Below are positions 14,747-22,302 of a DNA stretch of 25,292 bases, piece by piece. The translations under genes were made by a program, and so were the position numbers. The first letter of the stretch is position 1. Each line of letters opens with the position of its first letter. This DNA comes from a virus. The notes under the pieces were generated by a model. The model worked only from the letters and a program-made list of their open reading frames with translations, was not told the origin of the DNA and ran no database searches. The DNA lies in IMG/VR virus record IMGVR_UViG_3300008261_000530, positions 1 to 25,292 of that record; one strand, 5' to 3'.

Positions 14747-14747
14747 A

Positions 14748-15056
14748 TTATTTCTTTTTAATCTGTTTAAACCATTTATTAAACATACCTATAAGAATAT
14801 TGTTTCTACCCATAGCATAAGCATCTTTAGCTATTTGCTCCACTTCTTTCTCACTATAACTTATTAATTTTTTATCATTTTTCTCTACAATCACAACCCC
14901 TTCTTGAATTGATACTTTAGTATTTTCAACATCCAATATATGAATTGGCATATTTTTAGCCATGTAATCACCACCTGCTATAAAAGATTTTACATCATCA
15001 TTTTCACTCCAACCTTGAGAATATTTTTCAGCAGCTTCTTCTAGTGCTTTTTTCAT
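14748..15056 (-). CDS. Paralogue of the ELEEAA...FIAG protein (102 aa)
   Basis: Has MKKALEEAAEKYSQGW, VKSFIAGGDYMAKN, YSEKEVEQIAKDAY and WFKQIKKK in the same order as the 81-aa neighbour, with about 30 extra residues (HILDVENTKVSIQEGVVIVE) in the middle. Tandem duplication followed by divergence is the simplest reading. It has the recurrent leader TTTAAAAAGAAATAGT before its ATG. Confidence 0.7.
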   Translation of the reverse strand: MKKALEEAAEKYSQGWSENDDVKSFIAGGDYMAKNMPIHILDVENTKVSIQEGVVIVEKNDKKLISYSEKEVEQIAKDAYAMGRNNILIGMFNKWFKQIKKK

Positions 15057-15067
15057 ACTATTTCTTT

Positions 15068-15463
15068 TTAAAGTTTAATTCTTTCAAATTTATCATTACT
15101 ACGTAAGTCAAGACCATTTACAAAAATATTAGCATCATTAATTGTATTGAAATTTTTCTTCAGGTGATCACCATTTTTAAACCTGATCTCAATTGATGGC
15201 ATGCTGTATACTCTCTTTTCATCCCAATTTATAGTTAGCGGTGAAGTATTTAAATAGTCATTTGATACTAGTCCACCGACGTTTCCATACACTTCATATT
15301 CACCATACTCATAAAACCCTTCAGGATAACTACTATGAGATTTAATCAAACCAAAGAATATTCTTTTTTCTGGTATAGCAGGTAACCATTTATACTTGGA
15401 TTGTTCTTGTCCATGTATTATTTTAATTGCTGTAATATCATTTACGTTTATTAATATATCCAT
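15068..15463 (-). CDS. Hypothetical beta-rich protein (131 aa)
   Basis: The sequence alternates short strands and Gly/Asn/Pro turns throughout (GFYEYGEYEVYGNVGG, YSMPSIEIRFKNGDH) and ends in one helix (NTINDANIFVNGLDLRS). I do not recognise a family; a small beta-barrel or PH-like fold is possible. It has a variant of the recurrent leader (AAAAATAAATAGAT) before its ATG. Confidence 0.65.
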   Translation of the reverse strand: MDILINVNDITAIKIIHGQEQSKYKWLPAIPEKRIFFGLIKSHSSYPEGFYEYGEYEVYGNVGGLVSNDYLNTSPLTINWDEKRVYSMPSIEIRFKNGDHLKKNFNTINDANIFVNGLDLRSNDKFERIKL

Positions 15464-15465
15464 AT

Positions 15466-15636
15466 CTATTTATTTTTAAATTCTTCACTAGCCATCTGAG
15501 CCATTACTATATGTAATGTAACATCATTATTACATTCTTCACATCTATAATTACCTCTTGATTTTACATACCAATCTGCATTACAGCATACAGTTTTAAT
15601 GTTACTGTTCTCCACTTTCTTCTTGTCTTTCCTCAT
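15466..15636 (-). CDS. Small zinc-ribbon-like protein (56 aa)
   Basis: ATG 15636 to TAG 15466. Cysteines at 17, 18, 32 and 35 (VCCNADWYV ... YRCEECNNDV) look like a small zinc ribbon, although the first knuckle is CC rather than CxxC. A Lys-rich N-terminus and a helical C-terminus flank it. It overlaps the upstream ORF by 35 nt. Function is unknown; nucleic-acid binding is likely if zinc is bound. Confidence 0.55.
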   Translation of the reverse strand: MRKDKKKVENSNIKTVCCNADWYVKSRGNYRCEECNNDVTLHIVMAQMASEEFKNK

Positions 15637-15745
15637 CTTGTCTTTTTTTAGCTATATAGTCTGATAAATTGATATCTTCTGGGATATCATCTACATGTCC
15701 ATACTGATTAATCATATCAATATAGATCTCCTTTACTCTTCCCAT
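15602..15745 (-). CDS. Hypothetical small protein (47 aa)
   Basis: ATG 15745 to TAA 15602, starting MGRVKEIYIDMINQYGHVDD and ending in a Glu/Gln-rich tail. It overlaps the HTH gene upstream by 13 nt, typical of this cassette. The pattern 'MGRVKEIYIDMI' is familiar from small phage proteins, without known function. Confidence 0.55.
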   Translation of the reverse strand: MGRVKEIYIDMINQYGHVDDIPEDINLSDYIAKKRQDEERQEESGEQ

Positions 15746-16191
15746 AATTTTAATACTGATTTAATTAATTGCTTTGCACCAAAACTAGGTTTATCAATTT
15801 TTTTAAATTTTAAATACCTGTTAAAGATTTCAAGCTCATGATGTGTTAATGATATTGATATAGTAGCTGCTTTAGTATTATATTCCCGCTTTTTTATATC
15901 AAAATTATCAAAATCACATGGATACTTTTGAATTAACTCATTTACATTTTTCAAAAACAGTTTATCTTTTACTTTATACAGATCATATGCCTTTCTTTTT
16001 GCATAATTAACTGTACTCCTTGAAACTAAATTGGTATAAGTAAAGATTTCTTCCTCAGTTACTTTAAATGTATAGTATAGAACAGCCATTAAATAATTTC
16101 TTCTATCTACTATATGAGGTACTCTTGTTTTTGGTTTATTGGTAATTTTTAATAATTCATCAAGTATGTCTTCTTTGGTATAAGTTATCAT
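15733..16191 (-). CDS. DNA-binding protein with DnaA-domain-IV-like helix-turn-helix (152 aa)
   Basis: Residues about 28-85 (VDRRNYLMAVLYYTFKVTEE, then VSRSTVNYAKRKAYDLYK) match the layout of DnaA domain IV: a conserved Arg, a helix, an EE(I/E) helix, and the S-T-V-N/H-Y-A recognition helix. A C-terminal region with ISISLTHHELEIFNRYLKFK follows. A role in transcription control or replication initiation is possible; DnaA's ATPase part is absent. It overlaps its upstream neighbour by 4 nt. Confidence 0.6.
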   Translation of the reverse strand: MITYTKEDILDELLKITNKPKTRVPHIVDRRNYLMAVLYYTFKVTEEEIFTYTNLVSRSTVNYAKRKAYDLYKVKDKLFLKNVNELIQKYPCDFDNFDIKKREYNTKAATISISLTHHELEIFNRYLKFKKIDKPSFGAKQLIKSVLKLWEE

Positions 16192-16454
16192 ACTAATTCT
16201 AATTCTTCTTCTACTACTTCTACAGCCATATCTTTCTGATCTACCATATCTTCTGGTAAAAATCTCTTAGCATCATAAAACTCATAAGGAAAACATCCCT
16301 CTAAGTTCACCTCCTCAAGATCAAATCCAAGTGTATTGGCTTGTATACCCATTTTTACAACTCTTACTACTGTGTAAGCTTTTCCTTTTTTAACCCATTG
16401 ATTTTCAGGTATTTTCAATGGCCGATTGCTGTCATTAATGCACACTACTCTCAC
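16188..16454 (-). CDS. Conserved small phage protein (88 aa), GTG start
   Basis: Begins MRVVCINDSNRPLKIPENQW and continues KKGKAYTVVRVVKMG, an SH3-like small beta pattern common in Bacteroides-phage accessory proteins that I remember, with unknown function. Family members start with just these residues, so GTG 16454 is the likely start; there is no better ATG. It overlaps the ClpS-like gene by 20 nt. The acidic end is VEVVEEELELV. Confidence 0.7.
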   Translation of the reverse strand: MRVVCINDSNRPLKIPENQWVKKGKAYTVVRVVKMGIQANTLGFDLEEVNLEGCFPYEFYDAKRFLPEDMVDQKDMAVEVVEEELELV

Positions 16455-16683
16455 TTAATTCTACTTTTAAATCATACATTTCTAATTTGACCAATAAGTC
16501 ATACATGTCATCAAATGACCCTGACTTAATATCATATGATTCTCTTCCATCAGCTAAGACTGCACATTGTTCAGCTTGTTCAGGAGTATGATCACAAAAT
16601 TTTATAAGACAAGCAATAACATAAAGAAAATCATGTTTGTTGTCATTATATAGCGTTAATTTATGTGTCTTTTCCAATACCAT
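16435..16683 (-). CDS. ClpS-like protease adaptor (82 aa)
   Basis: The core HKLTLYNDNKHDFLYVI, then TPEQAEQCAVLADGRE and DDMYDLLVKLEMYDLKVEL follow the ClpS fold in full. The Asn13-Asp14 pair corresponds to the N-degron-binding ND of ClpS. The conserved His of the 'vHxxG' segment appears to be replaced (LADGRES). ClpS delivers N-degron proteins to ClpAP. In a phage it could redirect or block host proteolysis; that part is inference. The long N-terminal tail of bacterial ClpS is missing, so it may compete rather than deliver. Confidence 0.72.
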   Translation of the reverse strand: MVLEKTHKLTLYNDNKHDFLYVIACLIKFCDHTPEQAEQCAVLADGRESYDIKSGSFDDMYDLLVKLEMYDLKVELSESSVH

Positions 16684-16700
16684 AGTGTTTATAATTTAAT

Positions 16701-17213
16701 TTACACATTTTCTGGTTTAGTTCCAATTATTATTGTCTCACCAAGTCTATTCATGGAGTCAACTATATCAACATAACCTTTACCATACGGATCTATATAG
16801 TTCTTATATGACTTAAAATAACCTTTATTAACCAAATCTTCAATATTACTAATTAATACTTGCATTCTAGCTCTATTAGCATCTGCTAATTGGTTTAAAT
16901 CCCACATTGCAGATTCTATTTTAGCTAAAAATAAGTTTAAACTTGTATTAAATTCATCTTTAATAAAGATTTTATTATTATAGTCATCAAATAAGTTTAT
17001 CAAATCCATTAAAGCATTAACATCTGTTTTACCAAATACATTCATAGGTTCTCTGATATAATCTTCAGACCACTCATGCCATTTGTTAACATCTACTTTC
17101 ATGCTGTATTTAAACTTTTTACTCTTTTTCATTTCATCAATATCATACAGAGCACTTGATATTTTCACAACTGCTCTGATGAATTTGATATTGTCTGGAT
17201 CATATGCTGCCAT
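16701..17213 (-). CDS. Hypothetical helical protein (170 aa)
   Basis: No family recognised. It is predicted mostly helical with a basic patch (DEMKKSKKFKYSMKVDVNKW) and a long central amphipathic helix (SLNLFLAKIESAMWDLNQLA). No cysteines or membrane segment. It follows the 98-aa gene by 1 nt and precedes the ClpS-like gene. Confidence 0.65.
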   Translation of the reverse strand: MAAYDPDNIKFIRAVVKISSALYDIDEMKKSKKFKYSMKVDVNKWHEWSEDYIREPMNVFGKTDVNALMDLINLFDDYNNKIFIKDEFNTSLNLFLAKIESAMWDLNQLADANRARMQVLISNIEDLVNKGYFKSYKNYIDPYGKGYVDIVDSMNRLGETIIIGTKPENV

Positions 17214-17214
17214 A

Positions 17215-17511
17215 CTATTTTATATTATCTAGTGGATAACTATTTAAGATTGAATCTTTGTCTACAAATACATTATGACCAGTACTTGGGTCTCCAGCAC
17301 CATCAGTATCTATAAAATCAAAATCCCTTGAATCTCCAAAATATGTCTCAAATGATTCATGTTTCCATGTTGCTTTCTCACTTGTCGCTTTCAATGCAGC
17401 TTCTACATGCATTTTAGCAAATTCAATCATTGCTTTATGAGTAGTCCAACCTTTACTTGGATTTGATTGACATTCTCTTAAAAACTCTATAGCTGTTGAT
17501 ATTTTTTCCAT
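17215..17511 (-). CDS. Conserved small phage protein (98 aa)
   Basis: A helical N-terminus (MEKISTAIEFLRECQSNPSK, IEFAKMHVEAALKATSEK) followed by an Asp/Gly-rich region and the end SYPLDNIK. The combination 'FAKxHVEAALKA ... YPLxNIK' recurs in accessory proteins of Bacteroides phages from memory; function is unknown. It is separated by 1 nt from the neighbours on both sides. Confidence 0.7.
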   Translation of the reverse strand: MEKISTAIEFLRECQSNPSKGWTTHKAMIEFAKMHVEAALKATSEKATWKHESFETYFGDSRDFDFIDTDGAGDPSTGHNVFVDKDSILNSYPLDNIK

Positions 17512-17512
17512 A

Positions 17513-17728
17513 CTATATATCTATATGAATTAAAAAACTAATTTTTCTTGATAATGTAGGGTATGTTTCACGTAACCATGCTGTTAAATCATCATCTGAT
17601 TCTTTACCTTTTCCTGCCATGTGACACTCAATGTATGTATGTACTTTTACATTCTTAAACAATGAGTTTTTTCTTAGTTCTACAGGGATATCTGATAAAG
17701 GTATCACTGCTTTTGTAATTGTTTTCAT
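17513..17728 (-). CDS. Hypothetical protein (71 aa)
   Basis: Starts MKTITKAVIPLSDIPVELRK and ends in a hydrophobic stretch (SFLIHIDI). One DDDLTAWLRE helix lies in the middle. The recurrent leader TAAAAAGAAATAA lies directly before its ATG. Unknown function. Confidence 0.65.
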   Translation of the reverse strand: MKTITKAVIPLSDIPVELRKNSLFKNVKVHTYIECHMAGKGKESDDDLTAWLRETYPTLSRKISFLIHIDI

Positions 17729-17729
17729 T

Positions 17730-18182
17730 TTATTTCTTTTTAAGTATTAAACAACCATTTGAATATTTTTCATCAGGATTAAATGTAACCTCTATTTCTG
17801 TTGGTTGTTGAATCCATCTTAATGTATCAAGAAAATCCTTATCAGGATCATCAATTGCACATCCATCTGCATCTGTATTATTCATACCATCATCATAAGC
17901 TTGTCTCATATCTTCAACAGTAAACAACTTATCTTTATTAAGTTCCATTGCTTTATTGAATCCTTCTTTAAAACCTATATGTAAACCTTCCTCATATTCT
18001 TTCAATGATGGATTAGTTTCAGTAAAAGTTTCATTAGCCAATCTCTCAACATCAACAACTCCAAATATCTCATCACAGTTTTGTTTTGATAGTTTACCAA
18101 ATGGATTTTTAGCTGATGAAGCTATCTTAGAACCATCATTACCATATAAATCATATCTATCTTGTCTTTTTACTAGTTCCAT
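17730..18182 (-). CDS. Conserved phage protein (150 aa)
   Basis: N-terminal MELVKRQDRYDLYGNDGSKI and KNPFGKLSKQNCDEIFG, then a helical part with FKEGFNKAMELNKDKLFTVE and an Asp-rich region. This layout is one I associate with Bacteroides phages of several types; no function is known to me. It ends ILKKK with TAA, because its last codons are the recurrent leader of the next gene. A 12-nt gap separates it from 18195-18404. Confidence 0.7.
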   Translation of the reverse strand: MELVKRQDRYDLYGNDGSKIASSAKNPFGKLSKQNCDEIFGVVDVERLANETFTETNPSLKEYEEGLHIGFKEGFNKAMELNKDKLFTVEDMRQAYDDGMNNTDADGCAIDDPDKDFLDTLRWIQQPTEIEVTFNPDEKYSNGCLILKKK

Positions 18183-18194
18183 TCTACTGCTGTT

Positions 18195-18404
18195 TTATTT
18201 TCTATATTCTCCTTTTTTATAGACTACAAAGCAGTCTGATTTCCTATTCTCTCTTGTATATACTACAATACCATCAGTCCATTCAGTTATCCAGCAATAG
18301 TTTTTACCATCATTAGATATTTTACCCTGCTCAATTACTTGTTTTACTTTAGTAAGTGCAAGAGCAGGGTCAATATCATTTCTTATGTCAATGTGGATTT
18401 TCAT
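18195..18404 (-). CDS. Conserved small phage protein (69 aa)
   Basis: Begins MKIHIDIRNDIDPALALTKV and has YCWITEWTDGIVVYTRENRK with a final FVVYKKGEYRK. The strand-helix-strand-strand pattern is typical of a conserved small Bacteroides-phage protein; function is unknown. It overlaps its upstream neighbour as ATGA (18401-18404). Confidence 0.72.
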   Translation of the reverse strand: MKIHIDIRNDIDPALALTKVKQVIEQGKISNDGKNYCWITEWTDGIVVYTRENRKSDCFVVYKKGEYRK

Positions 18405-18613
18405 AGCTTTTCTATTTCAGATTTAACTTCTTGCCAATATTTTATTACATCTTGAAAATGTACATATCCATCTTTAGGCGAGTTTAATATCTCATCAACT
18501 GCAATTAAAGCACATTGTTTAGCTTTATAAGTATTAAGACCTGACCCTTCATAATCTAAAACATTTAATTTGAAGTTATTTACCAACTCTTTTGCTTTTT
18601 CTTCTGCACTCAT
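18401..18613 (-). CDS. Small helical phage protein (70 aa)
   Basis: The layout AEEKAKELVNNFKLN, AKQCALIAVDEILNSPK and YWQEVKSEIEKL is very familiar from accessory proteins of Bacteroides phages, with unknown function. Two amphipathic helices bracket a short linker. It is coupled to the SF2 helicase stop by a 4-nt overlap. Confidence 0.72.
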   Translation of the reverse strand: MSAEEKAKELVNNFKLNVLDYEGSGLNTYKAKQCALIAVDEILNSPKDGYVHFQDVIKYWQEVKSEIEKL

Positions 18614-19710
18614 AGCTTAATATTAAAATCTTTCCACTCTATTTTATCCTGATCAAAACCAGATAATGCTTCAGTTACCCATTTCTCATCTATAGTATCC
18701 ATGTAACATAGAATGTGAATAGTAGCTGTTTCATCAACAGATAATCTCAAACATCTTCCAATTCTTTGACTGGCCTTGCGCTCATTACCGTAAGCATGTA
18801 GTATAATACATTGTTTAAGATTAGGAATATTGATACCCTCACTTAATTGTAATACACATGATAGCTTAGTAATATCACCTGACTTAAACATATTAAGATT
18901 ATCATTAGACTCAGGATTATTACTATGATAACTATAGTTGCATAATAAATCAGCTTGCTCTTGAGTATTTGCAAATATAATACACTTAGATTTAATTGAG
19001 TTACTCAATATCTTAGCATATCTTTCTTTGCTTGGAAATGCCATCATAGCTTTCATCCTCATTACTCTGCTTATCTGCTGCTCTTTTCCCGGTCTAGAAT
19101 TCTCTATCCTACTGCACCAATAATTATAATTAGCTAATTCAGTAGTAAAGAATGATTTAAACTTACTACCAGCTTTAACATTCTTATTAGTATTATCTAG
19201 CTTAAGTTGATGTACTATGATTTTATAATTGTTTAAAATATTATCATTAATAGCATCATCAGTTAAGTATTCATATACTATAGGATAGAACTCTTGCATC
19301 ATTTCTCCTTTCTCACTATGTACCATTTTAGGAGGAGTACCGGTAAGACCTAATATCTTACCGTCATACTCATCTAAAAATTCTCTATGTGACGGGAGCA
19401 ATGAATGAGCTTCATCAAAATATATCATATCAAACTCTCTTGGATCTAGTTTATTTAAACTTAAATAAGTAGTGAATTGAACATTATCCATCAAGTGAGA
19501 CTTTTTAAACTTAATAGCTTCTGTTCTCCATGATGTAAAAATACTAATCTTAGGAGCAACAATAAGCACATTCATCAATGGAGTAATATTCTTCTCCATA
19601 TGCATTAGACCAACTAAAGTTTTACCTACACCAGTTGCTAATGATAATCCACATTTTCTTTTCTTATCTGTAGCATTAAGTGCTGCGATTTGTATTTCTT
19701 CTCTTGTCAT
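18610..19710 (-). CDS. SF2 DNA helicase (DEAH-box, UvsW/SNF2-like)
   Basis: Protein of 366 aa. Motif I ATGVGKT is at 25-31, motif Ia VAPKISIFTSW at 51-61, motif II DEAH at 99-102, motif III TGTP at 123-126, and motif VI QRIGRCLR at 315-322; motif V is LQLSEGINIP near 287-296. This is a full two-domain SF2 core with short linkers, as in phage UvsW-type and crAss-like helicases. Such enzymes remodel forks, D-loops or R-loops during replication and recombination. Its start overlaps the zinc-ribbon gene's stop, suggesting the two proteins work together. Confidence 0.92.
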   Translation of the reverse strand: MTREEIQIAALNATDKKRKCGLSLATGVGKTLVGLMHMEKNITPLMNVLIVAPKISIFTSWRTEAIKFKKSHLMDNVQFTTYLSLNKLDPREFDMIYFDEAHSLLPSHREFLDEYDGKILGLTGTPPKMVHSEKGEMMQEFYPIVYEYLTDDAINDNILNNYKIIVHQLKLDNTNKNVKAGSKFKSFFTTELANYNYWCSRIENSRPGKEQQISRVMRMKAMMAFPSKERYAKILSNSIKSKCIIFANTQEQADLLCNYSYHSNNPESNDNLNMFKSGDITKLSCVLQLSEGINIPNLKQCIILHAYGNERKASQRIGRCLRLSVDETATIHILCYMDTIDEKWVTEALSGFDQDKIEWKDFNIKL

Positions 19711-20069
19711 CTTTTTATTAGTGTTACATTTTTAGTACCCTTACATCTTGGATAATTTCTACATCCAAAAAATACTTCATTTGTTTTACCATTTACTCTA
19801 CGTACCATAGGTGAATCACACCTTGGACATTTAAAAGTAATGCCTGATAATACAACTTTTTCCTCTTCAGTTAATTTTTTATCTAAATTCTCAAGTCTTG
19901 CTTCATCATTCTTAATCTCTGATAAGTGTAACTGTTCAAATTTAGATTTAATATCTGGTTCTCTTAACAATATTCTACAATGAGGACAAGTAACAAATTT
20001 AGCTACTGTAACCTCAATAACATGTGGATGATTGCAATCAATACCTTTAGCATGTCTTAATGTTTTCAT
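19707..20069 (-). CDS. Zinc-ribbon protein with topoisomerase-type C4 finger (120 aa)
   Basis: Two metal sites. The first has Cys28 and Cys31 (TCPHC) with His/Cys residues upstream (DCNHPH). The second is FKCPRCDSPMV (Cys81, Cys84) with FFGCRNYPRCKG (Cys103, Cys109), which is the C4 finger found at the ends of type IA topoisomerases. A Glu/Lys-rich helix joins them. The finger binds single-stranded DNA in topoisomerases. Overlap with the SF2 helicase gene supports a helicase cofactor role, but that is inference. Confidence 0.75.
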   Translation of the reverse strand: MKTLRHAKGIDCNHPHVIEVTVAKFVTCPHCRILLREPDIKSKFEQLHLSEIKNDEARLENLDKKLTEEEKVVLSGITFKCPRCDSPMVRRVNGKTNEVFFGCRNYPRCKGTKNVTLIKR

Positions 20070-20080
20070 ATCAGTTTATT

Positions 20081-20332
20081 TTAACCATATACTTCAGGTC
20101 CTTTACCATTTACTTGATATTCAGGAAAATCTGGATTATATGTATAATTTTTTACTAAAATTTCATCATATCCTTTTTCACTGTGTTTATCTATATAATG
20201 TTCAGCTTCCTCATCAGTAAAATACCTTACTTTTTTAGTTTTTTTATCAGTGATATAATAATGTGGACTATCACAAAATTTAGAATGTGCTACAAGTACA
20301 CATGGTCTTTTAGTTATACTATTTATATTCAT
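20081..20332 (-). CDS. Hypothetical protein (83 aa)
   Basis: Small basic protein with a beta-hairpin-like YYITDKKTKKVRYFTDEEAE and a helix (EHYIDKHSEKGYDE). The end is PEVYG. I do not recognise it. It lies 12 nt from the HNH gene and 11 nt from the zinc-ribbon gene. Confidence 0.65.
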   Translation of the reverse strand: MNINSITKRPCVLVAHSKFCDSPHYYITDKKTKKVRYFTDEEAEHYIDKHSEKGYDEILVKNYTYNPDFPEYQVNGKGPEVYG

Positions 20333-20344
20333 AATTATTATATT

Positions 20345-20737
20345 TTATTTTAACCACCCCATTATCCTAGCTTCTGCTGGAAAATTGTGAATATAATCAT
20401 GGCAGTTGCGACATACAACTAACCAGGTACTTTGAACTAAGTAGAATGCATCTCTATTAGATCCTGCAAATGTATGGTGAATATCTGTACCCATATTAGT
20501 ACAGCCACCAACTTTTACTTGACATAATGGTTGCTTTTCCATGTGTTTAGCTCTTAGTTGCATATATTCAGCATCAAGTTTTTTTCTTTTTGCTGATACT
20601 TGAGGTATAATCTTATGATCTGGATCTTTAGATTGTATCTTACCCCAACAGTTCTTGCAATATTTATTGCCCTCAAAGTTTTTCCAAATATACTGCTCAG
20701 AATCACACCCTGAGCAGTACTTTTTTTTCTTTTCCAT
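20345..20737 (-). CDS. HNH nuclease-like protein with N-terminal zinc ribbon (130 aa)
   Basis: The N-terminal zinc ribbon has Cys8, Cys11, Cys27 and Cys30. The C-terminal part holds an HNH-type site: Cys72 and Cys79, IHHTF with His87-His88, and CRNCHDYIH with Cys109, Cys112, His113 and His117. The combination is typical of phage endonucleases annotated as NinG-like or HNH proteins. A role in recombination or DNA cleavage fits the SF2 helicase nearby. The gene ends in WLK and abuts the start of 20737-21234 by one base. Confidence 0.75.
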   Translation of the reverse strand: MEKKKKYCSGCDSEQYIWKNFEGNKYCKNCWGKIQSKDPDHKIIPQVSAKRKKLDAEYMQLRAKHMEKQPLCQVKVGGCTNMGTDIHHTFAGSNRDAFYLVQSTWLVVCRNCHDYIHNFPAEARIMGWLK

Positions 20738-21234
20738 TAAGCTTTTCTTAGTCTTGGTAAAGCATTCATATCTCTTTTCAAGTTATGAAAGTTTTTAGGC
20801 AATATGCCTTCAGCTATAAAGATACCAACTATTTGGTCTTTTGTAATACCTAAATCTTTAAAAGTTAATGTATTTTTAAACTCAGGATCTGTCTCTTCAG
20901 TCTCTACAAAGAATTGTGTAAGAGGACTTTCAGGAAACAATGTCTTGAATATAAAATTACTATAAGCATTAGTTAACTTTTGCTTATACAGATTAATAAT
21001 ACTTTGACCTTTCATATATACTTTACTTACTCTTTGTTTCTTTTTACTACACATAGTAGCTAATTCTTGTTGAGTAAATGCATTTAAGCCGTGTAAAGCA
21101 CGTTTATACAAATGGTTTTGATAATCATTATAATTATCTTTTTCATACTCCATATAGGTATTACCTCTATATAGTTGGTAAGACTCTAACTTGCCTTTAT
21201 ACTCTAATTTTTTTTCTTGTAACTCCATGACCAT
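20737..21234 (-). CDS. Conserved phage protein of unknown function (165 aa)
   Basis: The N-terminal half is helical and rich in Tyr and Lys (KLEYKGKLESYQLYRGN), with a possible helix-turn-helix at FTQQELATMCSKKKQRVSKV. The C-terminal half has FPESPLTQFFVE, TFKDLGITKDQIVGIFIAEG and a LPKNFHNLK/LPRLRKA end. I associate this arrangement with crAss-like and related phages but cannot name it. A DNA-binding role is possible. It lies just after a transcription terminator (21252-21280), so it either relies on readthrough or has its own promoter. Confidence 0.68.
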   Translation of the reverse strand: MVMELQEKKLEYKGKLESYQLYRGNTYMEYEKDNYNDYQNHLYKRALHGLNAFTQQELATMCSKKKQRVSKVYMKGQSIINLYKQKLTNAYSNFIFKTLFPESPLTQFFVETEETDPEFKNTLTFKDLGITKDQIVGIFIAEGILPKNFHNLKRDMNALPRLRKA

Positions 21235-21251
21235 TAGTTTTTACAATTAAT

Positions 21252-21280
21252 AAAAAAAGGGATAGCTGTTACACTATCCC
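21252..21280 (-). terminator. Intrinsic terminator after gene 21306-21776
   Basis: Minus-strand RNA GGGATAG(TGTAACAG)CTATCCC, a perfect 7-bp stem with an 8-nt loop, followed by seven U's. It lies 26 nt after the stop of the upstream gene and closes the small transcription unit of 21306-22147. Confidence 0.85.
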
Positions 21281-21305
21281 TATATACATATTGATTTTTT
21301 ACTGC

Positions 21306-21776
21306 TTAAATATTGAATTCAGATGCATCAGGACTAAGTGCTGATTGTTTTGATTCAGTATTAAAAGCTGCTTTAATTTGTTCTACATTATCATGTTTGA
21401 TAAATATATCTTCTGCATTTGTTGATAATGAATATACAGTTTTTCTGTATATTGGTAATCCCTCAATTGTACAAATAATTCCTGTATTACCTGCATGTTT
21501 TATATCTCTTGCAGGATTTTTAGAATTAAATGGGTTAATTGATTCTACAACTACAATTTTACCTGGTAATTCTTGACCTGCAAAGTATCCCTCTGCTTGT
21601 AAATCTACCAAATTACCTTGTATTAATGCACTAACACTTTTTCTTCTTAAGAAATTGTTATCATCAATTGTAGTTTTGATTTGTTCTACTCTAACATATC
21701 CATACTCAGGATTGTTTACTGATTGTTGAATTACATTACCTAATGAATCTCCAACTACTTTTACTTTTGCGCTCAT
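21306..21776 (-). CDS. Conserved phage protein, beta-rich (156 aa)
   Basis: The sequence is rich in short strands (YGYVRVEQIKTTIDD, GKIVVVESINPFNSKNP, TGIICTIEGLPIYRKTV) and ends in an acidic SPDASEFNI tail. The fold may be OB-like or a beta-barrel, and the acidic end recalls nucleic-acid-binding phage proteins, but this is only a pattern. It is followed by a strong terminator and may be highly expressed. The start is preceded by an A-rich leader. Confidence 0.65.
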   Translation of the reverse strand: MSAKVKVVGDSLGNVIQQSVNNPEYGYVRVEQIKTTIDDNNFLRRKSVSALIQGNLVDLQAEGYFAGQELPGKIVVVESINPFNSKNPARDIKHAGNTGIICTIEGLPIYRKTVYSLSTNAEDIFIKHDNVEQIKAAFNTESKQSALSPDASEFNI

Positions 21777-21871
21777 GACAATTGTTTTTTAAGGTTAACA
21801 CTATTTTATTTTTGATTTGATTGTTGAGTATAATTTTTGCTATTCCTTGGTCTACTCTCCCAAGTTAAGTT

Positions 21872-22147
21872 TTAAATATCCAAACTGTCTAACATGTCTA
21901 TATCATCTTGAGATAAATCCTCAAGTGATATCTCTTTTATTTCTTCATCATCATCTACATGAAATGAGAAATCATATTCTTTTTCTTTTTCTGTGGAATT
22001 TTCATCTAGTGCAGAACTAGTAAAGGGATTGTGAATTGCATCACCTGCATTTGAACATAATAAGTACTGAATTTCTATATCACTCATAGATAAGTATTGA
22101 TCTACAGTAATATTTATTACACGGCCATTTGGTAATTGATACAGCAT
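21872..22147 (-). CDS. Conserved acidic phage protein (91 aa)
   Basis: Starts MLYQLPNGRVINITVDQYLS and SDIEIQYLLCSNAGDAIHNP, a block I remember from many Bacteroidota phages including crAss-like ones. The second half is low-complexity and strongly acidic, with DDDEEIKEISLEDLSQDDID. No function is known to me. A terminator and a likely promoter region lie upstream, so it heads its own unit with 21306-21776. Confidence 0.75.
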   Translation of the reverse strand: MLYQLPNGRVINITVDQYLSMSDIEIQYLLCSNAGDAIHNPFTSSALDENSTEKEKEYDFSFHVDDDEEIKEISLEDLSQDDIDMLDSLDI

Positions 22148-22227
22148 TATTTTTTTAATCTGCCTAAAGTTAAGGCTTATATATAAAATAACTACAATTT
22201 AAATCATAAAACCGTCATTATATGGCT
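22148..22227 (-). promoter_or_regulatory. Probable promoter and leader of gene 21872-22147
   Basis: AT-rich 80-base stretch between a terminator and the next ATG. It holds a small leader hairpin GCCT(7 nt)AGGC about 15 nt before the start. No consensus I could name with confidence is visible: a TAACTTTA resembles the Bacteroides -7 element TAnnTTTG but is one base off and lies inside the hairpin. Placement is by context. Confidence 0.35.
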
Positions 22228-22259
22228 AAATAATAACGGGAAGCATATAATACTCCCCG
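22228..22259 (-). terminator. Intrinsic terminator after gene 22303-22725
   Basis: Minus-strand RNA CGGGGAG(9 nt)CTTCCCG, a 7-bp stem with one G-U pair, followed by the imperfect U-rich TTATTATTT. It lies 44 nt after the upstream stop. Confidence 0.7.
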
Positions 22260-22302
22260 ATTTATTATTTTTCTGGTCATGTAGTATACTCAGATACTAT
22301 CT

